Source: Candidatus Zixiibacteriota bacterium
GTDB lineage: Bacteria; Zixibacteria; MSB-5A5; GN15; FEB-12
NCBI GenBank assembly: GCA_021163775.1
Contig: JAGGTI010000030.1
Coordinates: 1 to 63,606, forward strand
DNA length: 63,606 nucleotides
Direction: 5' to 3'
Shown: positions 51,087-60,215 of the stretch, in pieces
How positions within the stretch are numbered: position 1 is the first letter of the stretch
How the letters are laid out: each line of letters opens with the position of its first letter
Notes under the pieces: model-generated
Database searches by the model: none
What the model was told of the DNA's origin: nothing
Seen by the model: only the letters and a program-made list of their open reading frames with translations
Translations under genes and position numbers: made by a program

Positions 51087-53906
51087 ATGCCAAACCGTTT
51101 TAACCAAGTTCGGATCGGATCCCTCACAACCGCAGTACTGCTGGTCCTGGCACTGGGAGCAATCCCGGTCACATCAGCTACCCTGACCGGCCTGGTGACC
51201 GATCAGACCGATGGCCAACCCTTGCTCGGCGCGACCATCACCGCACGACCGACCAATCCCGCGCTGGATGTTATCGGCACCGCAACCACTGAAGACGGTG
51301 CCTACGAACTTGATCTGCCATCGGGCAAGTACACGGTGGCGATATCCTTTGTAGGTTACACTACTGTAACTCTCACCGTAGCCAACAATGACCCGGAAGG
51401 TATATCTGTTGAAACCAGTCTGATACCAAAAGTAATTGACTTGAATACAATCTCCGTTACCACTTCGCGTCGACCGGAAAAAGTCAATGACGCTCCCGCT
51501 TCAGTGAGCGTGGTTGAAGCGGAAGCAATCGCCGAACGCACCGCCCTGACTGTTACCGATCACGTCAAAGGTCTTCCGGCTATCGACATGGCCCGCACTG
51601 GCTTAAACCAGACCAACATGGTCACCCGTGGGTTTAACAATATCTTTTCCGGTGCGCTACTGGTACTGACCGACAATCGGATGGTGCGAGTGCCATCGCT
51701 GAGATTCAACGCCTACAATTTTATCCCGACGGTCAGTGACGATATTGAACGGATCGAAATCGTCTCCGGCCCCGGCTCTGCTCTGTATGGCCCGAACTCA
51801 GCCGCTGGTGTGATGCACATTGTAACCAAATCACCTTTCGGATCGGAAGGTACCACTGTCAGCATAGGCGGTGGCGAACGCGACCTGATGTTAGGTTCGT
51901 TCCGTCACGCCGGGAACGTCAATAATCGGATTGGCTACAAAATTACCGGTCAATACTATCAGGGCAACGACTGGGAACACACGGAGCCTACCGAGCCGGC
52001 GACTGTCTACAAATACCGGCCGACGGCGGATGGCGCCGACACTATCTCCGCGGCTCCGGTCGATAATGCACGCGACTACGACACCAGGAAACTGGCGGGT
52101 GAAGCACGAGTTGATTTCCTGATCAACGAAAACACTTCGCTCATTCTCAACGGCGGCTACAATCGAGGCAGTGGTATTGAACTCACCGGTCTCAGTGCGG
52201 CCCAGGCAATTGATTGGGCCTACAGCTATGGCCAGGCACGTCTCAAATACAAAGATCTGTTTGTCCAGGGGTTTGTGAATACTTCCAACGCCGGCGATAC
52301 TTACTTGCTCAACACCGGCCAGTTGATCGTTGATAAATCCCGAGTCTGGTCGGGACAGGTTCAGCACAGCTACCAAGCAAACGACAAATGGCTGTTCACC
52401 TACGGTGCCGATGCTATCCTGACCCGCCCTAACACCGATGCCACCATCAACGGGCGCAACGAAGATGATGACAACATCAACGAGTATGGCGTTTACCTGC
52501 AAGCTGAGAACCAGTTGACCGACAAACTGAAATTTGTCGGCGCGGCCAGAGTTGACGATCACAGTCGGTTGGAAAAAATGAACTTCTCGCCGAGGGCGGC
52601 GCTGGTCTTTCATCCGAATGATCGGAGCAGTTGGCGGTTCACCTACAACCGCGCTTTCGCCACCCCGGACAATAACAACCTGTTTTTGGATATTATGCAA
52701 TCCGCCGATCCGTTCCACACCGGCATTAACATACGCGTACAGGGTGTCCCGGAAACTGGCTTCCATTGGCAGTACGATGGTGCTGGTGATCCGATGTTCC
52801 GGTCACAGTTCTCGCCTTACGTCGGAAACAGTTCGACTCACTACTACTCACAGGGTTATCTCAGTCCACAGTTGACAAACGTGGCCTGGGGTGCTGGAGT
52901 TCAACTTACTCGTGGCAGTGTGATCCAAGGCCTGATGGGTCAGGGGGTCGATGCTGGCACCGCCATTGCGATCGGTGATGCAGTGGCATCGGTAGCACCG
53001 ACAAGCATCAGTCCACAGGAGACGATAACACGAGTACTTGATCTTGATACGGGAGCACCAATTGAAGTTAATGCGTCCGATTATATACAGGATATTGACC
53101 AGCTCGAACCGGCTATCACCCAAACATTCGAACTTGGCTACAAAGGGATGTTAGGCGATCGCTTGCGTTTCTCGGTCGACGCCTACCGCACCAAGAAGGA
53201 CAACTTTGTCGGTCCGCTCACTGTCGAAACACCCAATGTGTTCATGGACATTGATGCATCTCTGGCGGCAGAGATTGCGCCTGCGGTAACAGCCAACTAC
53301 ATGAATGCCGACCCACAGACACAGGCAATGCTGGATCAGTTAGACGCTAACAGCAACGGCCCGATCGACGAGTTGATCACGATGTACATAACTGGCGGTG
53401 CCAGCACAGCACTTGGTACCTTCACTCCCAATGAAGCCCTTAATCCGAATGATGTAATGGTCACATACCGCAACTTCGGTGATATCACTTACTACGGGAT
53501 TGACTTTTCGTTTGCTTATCATCTTGATCGTCACTGGAACTTCGGTGGCAGTTATTCGTACATCTCAAGGAACTTCTTCGCCAAAAATGATGAACAAGTC
53601 CATGACATCCGACTTAACGCTCCGCGCAACAAAGCAGGTCTGTTTGTGCAGTACAACCATCCGAACCAGAATCTGTCGGTTGGCCTGCGGGGTCGCTATG
53701 TTGATGCTTTCGACATGGACAGCCCATTCTTCGGAAGCCGGGTTGAATCGTACATCGTTACCGATCTGAACACCGGAATTAACATCATTCCTGACCTGCG
53801 TTTCACGGTCACGGTGCAGAACGTCTCAAACAACAAACATATCGAGTTCATCGGCGCACCTGCGCTGGGACGCCTGGCGACCGCTCGCCTGACACAGACA
53901 TTCTAG
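51087..53906 (+). CDS. TonB-dependent receptor
   Basis: Start at the ATG at 51087 (MPNRFNQVRIG), with AAGGAG 9 nt upstream; an earlier in-frame ATG has no site. The 939-residue outer-membrane receptor has a signal peptide (~8-32), an N-terminal CarboxypepD_reg-like domain ('LTGLVTDQTDGQPLLGATITA'), a plug domain ('TSRRPEKVNDAPASVSVVEA', 'IERIEIVSGPGSALYGPNSAAGVMHI') and a C-terminal 22-strand barrel ending in Phe ('RLATARLTQTF'). Its ligand cannot be read from the sequence; no siderophore or cobalamin gene is adjacent. A terminator follows at 53954. Confidence 0.93.
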   Translation: MPNRFNQVRIGSLTTAVLLVLALGAIPVTSATLTGLVTDQTDGQPLLGATITARPTNPALDVIGTATTEDGAYELDLPSGKYTVAISFVGYTTVTLTVANNDPEGISVETSLIPKVIDLNTISVTTSRRPEKVNDAPASVSVVEAEAIAERTALTVTDHVKGLPAIDMARTGLNQTNMVTRGFNNIFSGALLVLTDNRMVRVPSLRFNAYNFIPTVSDDIERIEIVSGPGSALYGPNSAAGVMHIVTKSPFGSEGTTVSIGGGERDLMLGSFRHAGNVNNRIGYKITGQYYQGNDWEHTEPTEPATVYKYRPTADGADTISAAPVDNARDYDTRKLAGEARVDFLINENTSLILNGGYNRGSGIELTGLSAAQAIDWAYSYGQARLKYKDLFVQGFVNTSNAGDTYLLNTGQLIVDKSRVWSGQVQHSYQANDKWLFTYGADAILTRPNTDATINGRNEDDDNINEYGVYLQAENQLTDKLKFVGAARVDDHSRLEKMNFSPRAALVFHPNDRSSWRFTYNRAFATPDNNNLFLDIMQSADPFHTGINIRVQGVPETGFHWQYDGAGDPMFRSQFSPYVGNSSTHYYSQGYLSPQLTNVAWGAGVQLTRGSVIQGLMGQGVDAGTAIAIGDAVASVAPTSISPQETITRVLDLDTGAPIEVNASDYIQDIDQLEPAITQTFELGYKGMLGDRLRFSVDAYRTKKDNFVGPLTVETPNVFMDIDASLAAEIAPAVTANYMNADPQTQAMLDQLDANSNGPIDELITMYITGGASTALGTFTPNEALNPNDVMVTYRNFGDITYYGIDFSFAYHLDRHWNFGGSYSYISRNFFAKNDEQVHDIRLNAPRNKAGLFVQYNHPNQNLSVGLRGRYVDAFDMDSPFFGSRVESYIVTDLNTGINIIPDLRFTVTVQNVSNNKHIEFIGAPALGRLATARLTQTF

Positions 53907-53911
53907 CCGAC

Positions 53912-54180
53912 ATACAGCAGATGTGGACATCTGCCGGATACTTCAATAATAATAAACCTCCCGACTGTTACCGGTCGGGAGGTTTCAATTTTCTTAGAGA
54001 CGTACAACTGTACCCCATCCAACGGGTGGGTTTTCTTAATTCGGGTCGCCGCCCACCCGACGCTTCCAGAAAAGTTCTTCTAATGGCAGAACCCCCAAGG
54101 GGTTCTGCCATTAGAACATCGACGGATGTTGACATCTGCTGGTCACGCTTGCGCGGACATTTGCCGGACACGTTTGTGTG
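53912..54180. repeat. Intergenic repeat modules downstream of the TonB receptor
   Basis: 270 bases without a gene. They contain single GACATCTGCCGG-type units (53921-53940; 54119-54175, two units), the receptor terminator (53954-53992), and an 11-bp GGCAGAACCCC/GGGGTTCTGCC palindrome (about 54084-54108) of the family seen at 12488 and 21122. Confidence 0.7.
53954..53992 (+). terminator. Terminator of the TonB receptor gene
   Basis: A perfect 12-bp stem (53954-53965 with 53974-53985) followed by a T-rich stretch, about 50 nt after the stop. Confidence 0.9.
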
Positions 54181-54193
54181 ATGCCTACAACAC

Positions 54194-54892
54194 TCAAAGC
54201 AGGTCGAGCCCGACTAAGTAGATCAACACCAAATACAGGCCAACCAACACGAAAATAACCCCGGTTACCCGTCGCGCCCAGCGTTCGATAACGGCCAGTT
54301 TGCCTAAAACCTGACCGGCATAGCGCGACCCGGTGGCAATTAGAATCGCCACGCCGACAACCGGAAGCGCAGTCCCCACACCGTAGACTGTAGGCAACAG
54401 CAAACGTGATTCATGTTCGACCGCCAACGGCAATAGGCTACCAAAATAAAGCGCCGCCGACACGGGGCAGAACGACAACGCAAAAACCAATCCGAGAAGG
54501 CCGGCACCCCAAACTCCTCCCCGACCGAGCCGTTCCTGACGAGCGTTACTCAAACTGAGACCGGGTAAACGCAAGCGAATCAGGTTCAACAACACCAGGC
54601 CGGTGAGTATAAGAACCGGCCCAAGCATCTGATTCATATATCGCTGGAGAAAACGGGCCAGCTCCGGAATCGACCAAATACTCGTGACAATGATAACAGT
54701 CAGTCCAACGTAGCAGACTGTCCTTCCCAGGGTGTAAGCCAGCCCGGACCACAGTGCCTGGCTTGGCCGACCCACACGCCGACCGATGTAGGAAATGGCG
54801 GCAACATTCGTCGCCAACGGACAGGGTGAGACGGAAGTCATAATACCCAGCCAACAGGCCGAACCGATCGCCACCCAGAGAGAATCTATCAT
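54194..54892 (-). CDS. ArsG-family (CcdA-like) membrane permease
   Basis: A 232-residue membrane protein with six predicted helices of the LysE/CcdA superfamily. The signature 'GIMTSVSPCPLATNVAAISYIGRR' at the N-terminus and 'LGLVFALSFCPVSAALYFGSLLPLA' in the middle contain the paired Pro-Cys features of the family annotated as aromatic aminobenzylarsenical efflux permease ArsG. It overlaps the ArsF-like gene by 4 nt and ends the arsenic-type operon. The family name comes from homology; the true substrate is untested. Confidence 0.8.
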   Translation of the reverse strand: MIDSLWVAIGSACWLGIMTSVSPCPLATNVAAISYIGRRVGRPSQALWSGLAYTLGRTVCYVGLTVIIVTSIWSIPELARFLQRYMNQMLGPVLILTGLVLLNLIRLRLPGLSLSNARQERLGRGGVWGAGLLGLVFALSFCPVSAALYFGSLLPLAVEHESRLLLPTVYGVGTALPVVGVAILIATGSRYAGQVLGKLAVIERWARRVTGVIFVLVGLYLVLIYLVGLDLL

Positions 54893-55395
54893 TCGGTATC
54901 TTCGCTTAGAAAGGCTTTGGTTTCGGCCTTGACGTACTCAATGAACTTCTCCTTATCACCAACCAGATCCCAAATCTTGTCGAGGTTTTTCCAGCCAGTC
55001 TCCTGACCATCTGAGATGTGCGAAAGGATCACCGCCTTGGTGAACAAGGCGTAGGTGTCGGCGTAGTGTTCGTTACCCTCTTCTTCATAGTCCACCACGC
55101 GCCACTCAAGGCCACCCTGTTCCAGTTCTTCCTCAAAGCCGGTTTCAATCGCCTCTTTCGAATAAGCTTCCAGCTTGATACAGGTTGCGCACCGCCGGTG
55201 ACCGTGAAGATAATACACGATGACTTTGTCGGTCAGTTCGGCGGTTACGGTGTCGGTTGTTGTCTCTACGGAATCGACAACTACTTTAGCCGGAGGAACT
55301 TCATCAACACTACCTGCCCAGACCACCGAAACAACTACTGATAAAATTACCACCAGTATCGTGGTCACAAAGTTTGCTTTCTTCAATACAATCAT
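54889..55395 (-). CDS. ArsF-family redox protein (nitrophenyl reductase subunit-like)
   Basis: A 168-residue exported protein with an N-terminal signal/anchor (~8-30) and a thioredoxin-like fold. Key motif 'VIVYYLHGHRRCATCIKLEAYSKEAIE' contains the RCATC Cys pair, and 'WRVVDYEEEGNEHYADTYALFTKAVIL' follows. This matches the ArsF family found beside arsG. It may deliver electrons or sense thiols for the permease, as inference. It is followed by a 4-nt overlap with the arsG-like gene and preceded by the small thioredoxin, 23 nt upstream. Confidence 0.8.
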   Translation of the reverse strand: MIVLKKANFVTTILVVILSVVVSVVWAGSVDEVPPAKVVVDSVETTTDTVTAELTDKVIVYYLHGHRRCATCIKLEAYSKEAIETGFEEELEQGGLEWRVVDYEEEGNEHYADTYALFTKAVILSHISDGQETGWKNLDKIWDLVGDKEKFIEYVKAETKAFLSEDTE

Positions 55396-55418
55396 TGAAT
55401 GTCTCCTGTTGTGTTACA

Positions 55419-55667
55419 CTATGCTTTTTGCGCCAACAAAGCCTTGATTTCATCTACCGATGGAACCTTGCCAGACACCACAATCTGACCATCGATCACC
55501 AGAGCCGGGGTCATCATCACTCCATACGATGAAATCTGCATAAGGTCGGTCACTTTTTGCACCTCGCTTTTCCACTGCAATTCATCGGCGGCCTGTTGGG
55601 CCCGTTCGAGAAGTTTTACACAGTTGGCGCATCCGGGTCCTAACACTTTAATATCTTTCAAGGTCAT
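55419..55667 (-). CDS. Small thioredoxin-family protein (TM0996 type)
   Basis: An 82-residue cytoplasmic redox protein with the 'LGPGCANCVKLLER' active-site CxxC, 'MMTPALVIDGQIVVSGKVPS' cis-Pro loop and the small-redox-disulfide family length. Such proteins often accompany ArsP/SO_0444-type permeases. It overlaps the permease gene by 4 nt, so they are coupled in translation. Probable electron donor for the permease or its partner. Confidence 0.9.
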   Translation of the reverse strand: MTLKDIKVLGPGCANCVKLLERAQQAADELQWKSEVQKVTDLMQISSYGVMMTPALVIDGQIVVSGKVPSVDEIKALLAQKA

Positions 55668-56971
55668 ATCCTTTCTACGATAATTCCAAAAATCGTTCCA
55701 CTCACTGTTGCCATGGCGATCACCAGGGCCACAAACACCGCAGTCTTTTTCGTACCGATCACCGAACGGATAACCAGCATGTTCGGTAGCGATAGCGCCG
55801 GTCCGGCCAACAACAGCGCCAAGGCTGGCCCCTGCCCCATACCGTTGGCAATCAATCCTTGAAGGATGGGCACTTCGGTCAGTGTCGCAAAATACATAAA
55901 TGCACCAGCCGTTGATGCCAGCAGGTTGGCGCTAATCGAATTCCCCCCGACCGCTTGCGCCACCCACTCTGCCGGGATGAGACCTTCACCCCCAGGACGG
56001 CCTAACAACAGGCCGGCAATCAGAACACCATAAAACAAAAGCGGCAACATCTTCTTTGCAAATCCCCACGATTGACTTAACCACTCGCGCGACTCACGAC
56101 CTCCGGTTCCGATAACTATCCCGAGCGACACAACCGCCACACTAAACGGTATCACAGGATCAGCGGGAAACACAAAGGCGGCCAAAACGGTCATAAGGCC
56201 AATTCCCAGAATAGACATGGCTCTGATTCGTATTACATAGACAAGACCCAGGCCAAGCAAAACAGCCGCCCCCGAAGTAAGCATCCACTTGTTTCGACCA
56301 ACCCAGTTGAATAAACCGGTGCCCACGCCAGGATCGGCCCAGTTAGCCGCCACCAAAACAGCGACCATAGCCCCCATCAACCATCCTGATTGCCAAAGCG
56401 GTCGCGCTGATTCGCCATCAGGAAGAACCATCGCTGTTTTTGCGCGGTCAGCTTCTTCCTTCCGATATAGAAAATGCATCAAGCCACCGATTACCAGACT
56501 GAACAGTATAGCGCCCACCGCCCGTGCCACTCCTAATTCAACTCCTAACACACGTGCGGTCAGTATGATCGCCAGGACATTTATCGCCGGTCCGGCATAC
56601 AGAAATGCCACCGCCGGTCCCAAACCAGCACCGACCCGGTAGATCCCGGCAAACAGCGGTAAAACCGTGCAGGAACATACGGCCAAAATTGATCCGGAAA
56701 CCGAAGCTACTCCGTACGACACCGCCTTGTTGGCGTCGGCACCGAGATATTTCATCACCGTAGCCTGATTGAGAAGCACCGCAATAGCCCCGGCTATAAA
56801 AAAGGCCGGTATCAAACACAGCAGAACATGTTCACGGGCATACCAGGTGGCCAGCCCCACAGCCTCGCCAATCGGGCCAGTCAAACGCTCCGCCTGCGGG
56901 GCGTAATAGTAAAGAATACCAAAGACCCCGGATATCGCCGCCGCCGCTTTCCATTCCGTTCGCCAGGTCAT
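55664..56971 (-). CDS. ArsP/DUF318-type permease
   Basis: A 435-residue polytopic membrane protein with about ten helices. Family signatures 'GSILAVCSCTVLPLFAGIYRVGAGLGPAVAFLYAGPAINVLAI' (residues ~92-135; the CSC pair is notable) and 'TEVPILQGLIANGMGQGPALALLLAGPALSLPNMLVI' near the end mark the permease PF03773 group, which includes the ArsP methylarsenite exporter. It overlaps ArsR by 4 nt upstream and the thioredoxin by 4 nt downstream. Organoarsenical or other metalloid export is the likely role, as inference from the operon. Confidence 0.85.
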   Translation of the reverse strand: MTWRTEWKAAAAISGVFGILYYYAPQAERLTGPIGEAVGLATWYAREHVLLCLIPAFFIAGAIAVLLNQATVMKYLGADANKAVSYGVASVSGSILAVCSCTVLPLFAGIYRVGAGLGPAVAFLYAGPAINVLAIILTARVLGVELGVARAVGAILFSLVIGGLMHFLYRKEEADRAKTAMVLPDGESARPLWQSGWLMGAMVAVLVAANWADPGVGTGLFNWVGRNKWMLTSGAAVLLGLGLVYVIRIRAMSILGIGLMTVLAAFVFPADPVIPFSVAVVSLGIVIGTGGRESREWLSQSWGFAKKMLPLLFYGVLIAGLLLGRPGGEGLIPAEWVAQAVGGNSISANLLASTAGAFMYFATLTEVPILQGLIANGMGQGPALALLLAGPALSLPNMLVIRSVIGTKKTAVFVALVIAMATVSGTIFGIIVERI

Positions 56972-57303
56972 AATTTACATCGCCCAACACAACATCCAAC
57001 CGGCGACGAACCGGTCGATTTGATAACCGACTCAATACAGTCGAAGAAATTCATCACACAGGGTGTTCTCAAACGATACCACACCTGCAAACCGCGTTTA
57101 TCAGCTTCGACCAAACCGGCCGTCCGAAGCACGGTCAGATGTTTGGAGACGGTCGAAATATCAGCGCCGACCATCTCGGTCAACTCGCAGACACATTTCT
57201 CGTTCCGCGAGAGAACATCCACAAGAAAAAGACGGGTCGGATGAGCCAGCGCCTTGATAACTGCGGCCCGGGTTTCAAATCTGATTCTGGTTTTCTTATC
57301 CAT
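56968..57303 (-). CDS. ArsR-family metalloregulator
   Basis: A 111-residue winged-helix repressor with 'VIKALAHPTRLFLVDVLSRNEKCVCELTEMVGADISTVSKHLTVLR'-type core (residues ~15-60). The Cys pair in 'KCVCEL' sits where As(III)/Sb(III)-binding ArsR proteins have ELCVCDL, and further Cys near the C-terminus ('VGCCVGRCKL') could complete a metal site. It heads the five-gene operon and likely represses it through the palindrome at 57329-57350 until metalloid binds. Confidence 0.9.
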   Translation of the reverse strand: MDKKTRIRFETRAAVIKALAHPTRLFLVDVLSRNEKCVCELTEMVGADISTVSKHLTVLRTAGLVEADKRGLQVWYRLRTPCVMNFFDCIESVIKSTGSSPVGCCVGRCKL

Positions 57304-57328
57304 CTATCTATTCTCACTTATACATAAC

Positions 57329-57350
57329 TATTTGGCAATATCGCCAAATA
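57329..57350 (-). promoter_or_regulatory. Operator palindrome of arsR, overlapping the promoter
   Basis: TATTTGGC and GCCAAATA separated by 6 nt. On the minus strand TTGACT (57359-57364), 17 nt, ATATTG (57336-57341) fit a sigma70-type promoter, with the palindrome over the -10 region, 26 nt before the arsR ATG. Confidence 0.7.
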
Positions 57351-57409
57351 CTTTTGAAAGTCAAGCGGTTCTTGATAAACCGGCAGTCCGCCGGATTGGC
57401 CCCAATAGT

Positions 57410-57560
57410 CTCGTAGGACAGAACCAACCAACCTGTGGTTGCCTTGGCGGTTCTGCCATCCCCATTTGACAGGTTGCAATCAACCGTGACCTACATGTCT
57501 ACATTACGCCACCCCCGCGCCTACACGTCCCACCCGCGCAAGCGGGTGGCTATGTCCACT
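57410..57560. repeat. Intergenic repeat modules
   Basis: Part of a 480-base gene-free stretch between arsR and the MEMO1 gene. It holds a degenerate GGCGGTTCTGCC-type palindrome (about 57414-57455), a GTTGCAATCAACC variant of the GCAACC repeat near 57470, and a 'CCACCCGCGCAAGCGGGTGG' hairpin (about 57530-57549). Confidence 0.6.
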
Positions 57561-57586
57561 CGCATCACACCAGAGAGATAATTGTG

Positions 57587-57685
57587 TTCTTGAGAGAAGA
57601 GTTTCATTTGAGGATTTTATCAATCGTGAGGGCCGATGGTTTTCACGATAGATCCAAACCTCGAATGAATCTCTTATCTCAAGAG
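57587..57685. repeat. Long imperfect inverted repeat (about 99 nt)
   Basis: A 27-nt left arm (57587-57613) pairs with a 27-nt right arm (57659-57685) with only four mismatches. The interior adds a 7-bp stem (57623-57629 with 57643-57649) and a 13-nt loop. It does not belong to the other repeat families in the window. A transcribed copy would fold into a long hairpin. No coding content. Confidence 0.7.
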
Positions 57686-57791
57686 GACCACAACTACACA
57701 ATACCCTTGCACTCGTTTGCCGTTCTGTTTGACACCGTAGGGTTCACGACTTAGGTTGATCCCGAACTAGATAGACTGAAAGGTGCTTCGT

Positions 57792-59246
57792 ATGAGTAAG
57801 AGGCCTGATAATATTCGCAAACCGGCGGTCGCCGGAAGCTGGTACCCCGGCAAGGTATCGGATCTTGTTAAACAAATTGCCGGATTTTACGCGGAGGTTG
57901 ATAAAGTTGCCCTGTCGGGGCGACCCCAGGCATTGATTTGTCCGCATGCCGGTTATCAGTACTCCGGTAAAGTAGCGGCATCTGCTTTCAAGCTACTTGA
58001 AGGCGAAGAGTATGACACCGTAGTGATCGTAGCGCCATATCATCGGCCGGAGTTTTTCCAGGGTTGCTCGGTGTACGATGGTGATGGTTACCAGACACCT
58101 ATCGGCGTAATTGAAACCGACCACGAACTAGCCGAACGAATCGCCGGTATCAATCCGTTAGTTTATCGCTCGCGCCAGGGTCATGGGACCGGTGCCTCAC
58201 GCGCTGAACATGCCCTTGAGATTCAACTGCCGTTTTTACAAGTTGTGTTAGGTGATTTCAGGCTGGTGCCGATTATTATGGGCGATCAGGACGAAGCATC
58301 GGTACACGCACTTGGCGAAGTGTTAGGCTCAGTGTTGCGGGAGCGCAACTGCCTCATGGTTGCTTCGACCGACCTGTCGCATTTCCACAACGACAAACAA
58401 GCGCGCGAACTTGACGGCCGGGTGCAGAAAGCGATTGAAGCATTTGATCCTGACGGTCTGCTTGATTTGTTGTCATCCGGCGAAGGTGAAGCGTGTGGTG
58501 GTGGTCCAACCGCGGCAGTGATGCTGGCCGCCAAACGTCTCGGTAGTACCGAAGTGCGCACGGTTGACTATGCGACTTCGGGTAACACCACCGGTGATTT
58601 CAGCGAAGTGGTCGGGTATCTTTCGGCGGCCATTGTGATGGGTACTAAAGCGCAGACAAAATTGGAAGACCATCAGAATTCACAAATCGGTATGACCGCG
58701 GCGCGTAAACGTGACGAAACCTTGCCCGATGATCTCAAACCGATACTGCGCCGTATTGCCCGAAAAGCGATCTCGGCCCGGCTAAAGGGGTTTGAGCATA
58801 CCCCGGAGTATAGCGAGTCACTTGATATCCGACGCGGTGCGTTTGTGACGCTCAAGATTGACGGGAAATTGCGCGGGTGTATCGGTCAGACTCACGCGCG
58901 TGAACCCCTGTACCAGTTGATTGCCGAGATGGCGGTGGCGGCGGCGTTTGATGATCCCAGGTTCCCGGCTCTGACCGAAGAAGAGTGGGATCGGCTTGAG
59001 TATGAAATTTCGGTGTTGACGCCGCTACAGCGGGTGAAGGATTTCAAGCAGATCAAAATCGGTCGCGATGGCTTGATCGTTAAACTCGATGTACACACCG
59101 GACTGCTTCTACCGCAGGTCGCAACTGAGTACGGCTGGAACACGACCCAGTTTTTGGAACAGACCTGCCTGAAAGCCGGCCTTCCGAAAGAGAGTTATAA
59201 AGACAAGTACGCTGAAGTGTACCGGTTCTCGGCGGAAGTGTTTTAG
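57792..59246 (+). CDS. MEMO1/AMMECR1 fusion (AmmeMemoRadiSam system A+B)
   Basis: A 484-residue protein started at the ATG at 57792 (AAGGTG 7 nt upstream; a GTG three codons earlier is possible). The N-terminal ~285 residues are a MEMO domain: 'RKPAVAGSWYPGK', 'ICPHAGYQYSGKVAASAF', 'MVASTDLSHFHND', and a conserved Cys ('GEACGGGPTAA'). The C-terminal ~170 residues are AMMECR1: 'RGAFVTLKIDGKLRGCIGQ'-like core and 'YQLIAEMAVAAAFDDPRFPALTEEEW'. The two commonly occur as separate parts (A and B) with a radical SAM protein, which is absent here. The true function is unknown. Confidence 0.93.
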   Translation: MSKRPDNIRKPAVAGSWYPGKVSDLVKQIAGFYAEVDKVALSGRPQALICPHAGYQYSGKVAASAFKLLEGEEYDTVVIVAPYHRPEFFQGCSVYDGDGYQTPIGVIETDHELAERIAGINPLVYRSRQGHGTGASRAEHALEIQLPFLQVVLGDFRLVPIIMGDQDEASVHALGEVLGSVLRERNCLMVASTDLSHFHNDKQARELDGRVQKAIEAFDPDGLLDLLSSGEGEACGGGPTAAVMLAAKRLGSTEVRTVDYATSGNTTGDFSEVVGYLSAAIVMGTKAQTKLEDHQNSQIGMTAARKRDETLPDDLKPILRRIARKAISARLKGFEHTPEYSESLDIRRGAFVTLKIDGKLRGCIGQTHAREPLYQLIAEMAVAAAFDDPRFPALTEEEWDRLEYEISVLTPLQRVKDFKQIKIGRDGLIVKLDVHTGLLLPQVATEYGWNTTQFLEQTCLKAGLPKESYKDKYAEVYRFSAEVF

Positions 59247-59259
59247 GCAAGATGTCGAA

Positions 59260-59480
59260 ACCGCCCGTCCTTCGACAGGCTCAGGATGGACCGGTATCGA
59301 CCTACGGTACTGATCACTATTTTGTGCGTGGTGTACGCCCCCGTGCGCCACGAGTGTCGTATCGGTTTCTATGTGGTGTCGGGTGGTGACTCTGCCCGAC
59401 ACTGGCAGTCCAAACCGTCAGGCAGGGTCGCCTGACGGCACTGGTTCTGTTGCAAGCAACCTGACCTACGGAACTTCACA
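59260..59480. repeat. Intergenic repeat modules after the MEMO1 gene
   Basis: Within a 300-base gene-free stretch (59247-59546). Modules: a 'CCTTCGACAGGCTCAGGA' element (59270-59287), 'GACTCTGCCCGACAC...CAGGGTCGCCTGACGG' (59387-59438, partner at 20999-21080), and 'GTTGCAAGCAACCTGACCTACGG' (residues of the GCAACC palindrome, 59451-59473). Confidence 0.7.
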
Positions 59481-59546
59481 ATTGTCGGGTTTTTCACTCA
59501 ATGGGTCATTGTTCGGAACCCGACCTGCTTGCTATCTACCGCTCCA

Positions 59547-60215
59547 TCAGTTCCCGACTTCGTCCTCGGCGACACCTTTGAGTTTGTCGTTGGCAAACAC
59601 CGCGATATCTACCCGACGGTTTTGCTGTCGGCCCGAGGCAGTCGCGTTGTCGGCCACCGGTTGGTCTTCGCCATAACCCATAATTGTAAACCGGGTCGGG
59701 TTGACCTGCTGACCGGACAAGTGCGTTGCCACCGACTGTGCTCGTCTGATCGACAGGTCGCGGTTGTGTTCGTCCGGGCCGGAGGCGTCAGTGTGCCCTT
59801 CGATTAGCACCTCGGTTTCTTCGTACTTGTTGAGAATAGCCGCCAGCTTTTCCAGGTTGACCTTGGCTTCGTATTGCAATGAAGATTTGTCGATGTCAAA
59901 TAGAATTCCGGAATCGAAAGTGATCTTTATCCCTTCGCCGATTCGCTCAATCGTGGCACCTTCAATATCTCGCCGCATCTCTTCGGCCTGTCGGTCCATG
60001 TAATTACCAATATACGCCCCGGCCGCACCGCCGACCGCCGCACCGATAATCGCACCCACCGCTGTGTTACCTGCTTGGTCGCCGATGATACCACCTATCA
60101 CCGCCCCGGCCCCGGCACCGATCAACGCTCCCTGGTCACGTTTTTTCATTGACCCACAGCCTAACAAACCGACCAAAACGAGACCGATGGCGACGTACTG
60201 AAAGATTCTCTTCAT
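59547..60215 (-). CDS. OmpA-family lipoprotein with glycine zipper
   Basis: Start at the ATG at 60215, with GGAGA upstream; an in-frame start 11 codons earlier is weaker. The 222-residue lipoprotein has a lipobox LVGLLGC (Cys near residue 20), a glycine-zipper region ('GALIGAGAGAVIGGIIGD', 'AIIGAAVGGAAGAYIG'), and a C-terminal OmpA peptidoglycan-binding domain ('LIEGHTDASGPDEHNRDLS', 'GYGEDQPVADN', 'QNRRVDIAV'). It anchors the outer membrane to peptidoglycan. It is a lone gene with a terminator-free downstream repeat block. Confidence 0.95.
   Translation of the reverse strand: MKRIFQYVAIGLVLVGLLGCGSMKKRDQGALIGAGAGAVIGGIIGDQAGNTAVGAIIGAAVGGAAGAYIGNYMDRQAEEMRRDIEGATIERIGEGIKITFDSGILFDIDKSSLQYEAKVNLEKLAAILNKYEETEVLIEGHTDASGPDEHNRDLSIRRAQSVATHLSGQQVNPTRFTIMGYGEDQPVADNATASGRQQNRRVDIAVFANDKLKGVAEDEVGN

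Noticed and set aside
51891-52766. A 291-codon minus-strand frame inside the TonB receptor
   Set aside because: Shadow of the receptor barrel; no start signal or family match.
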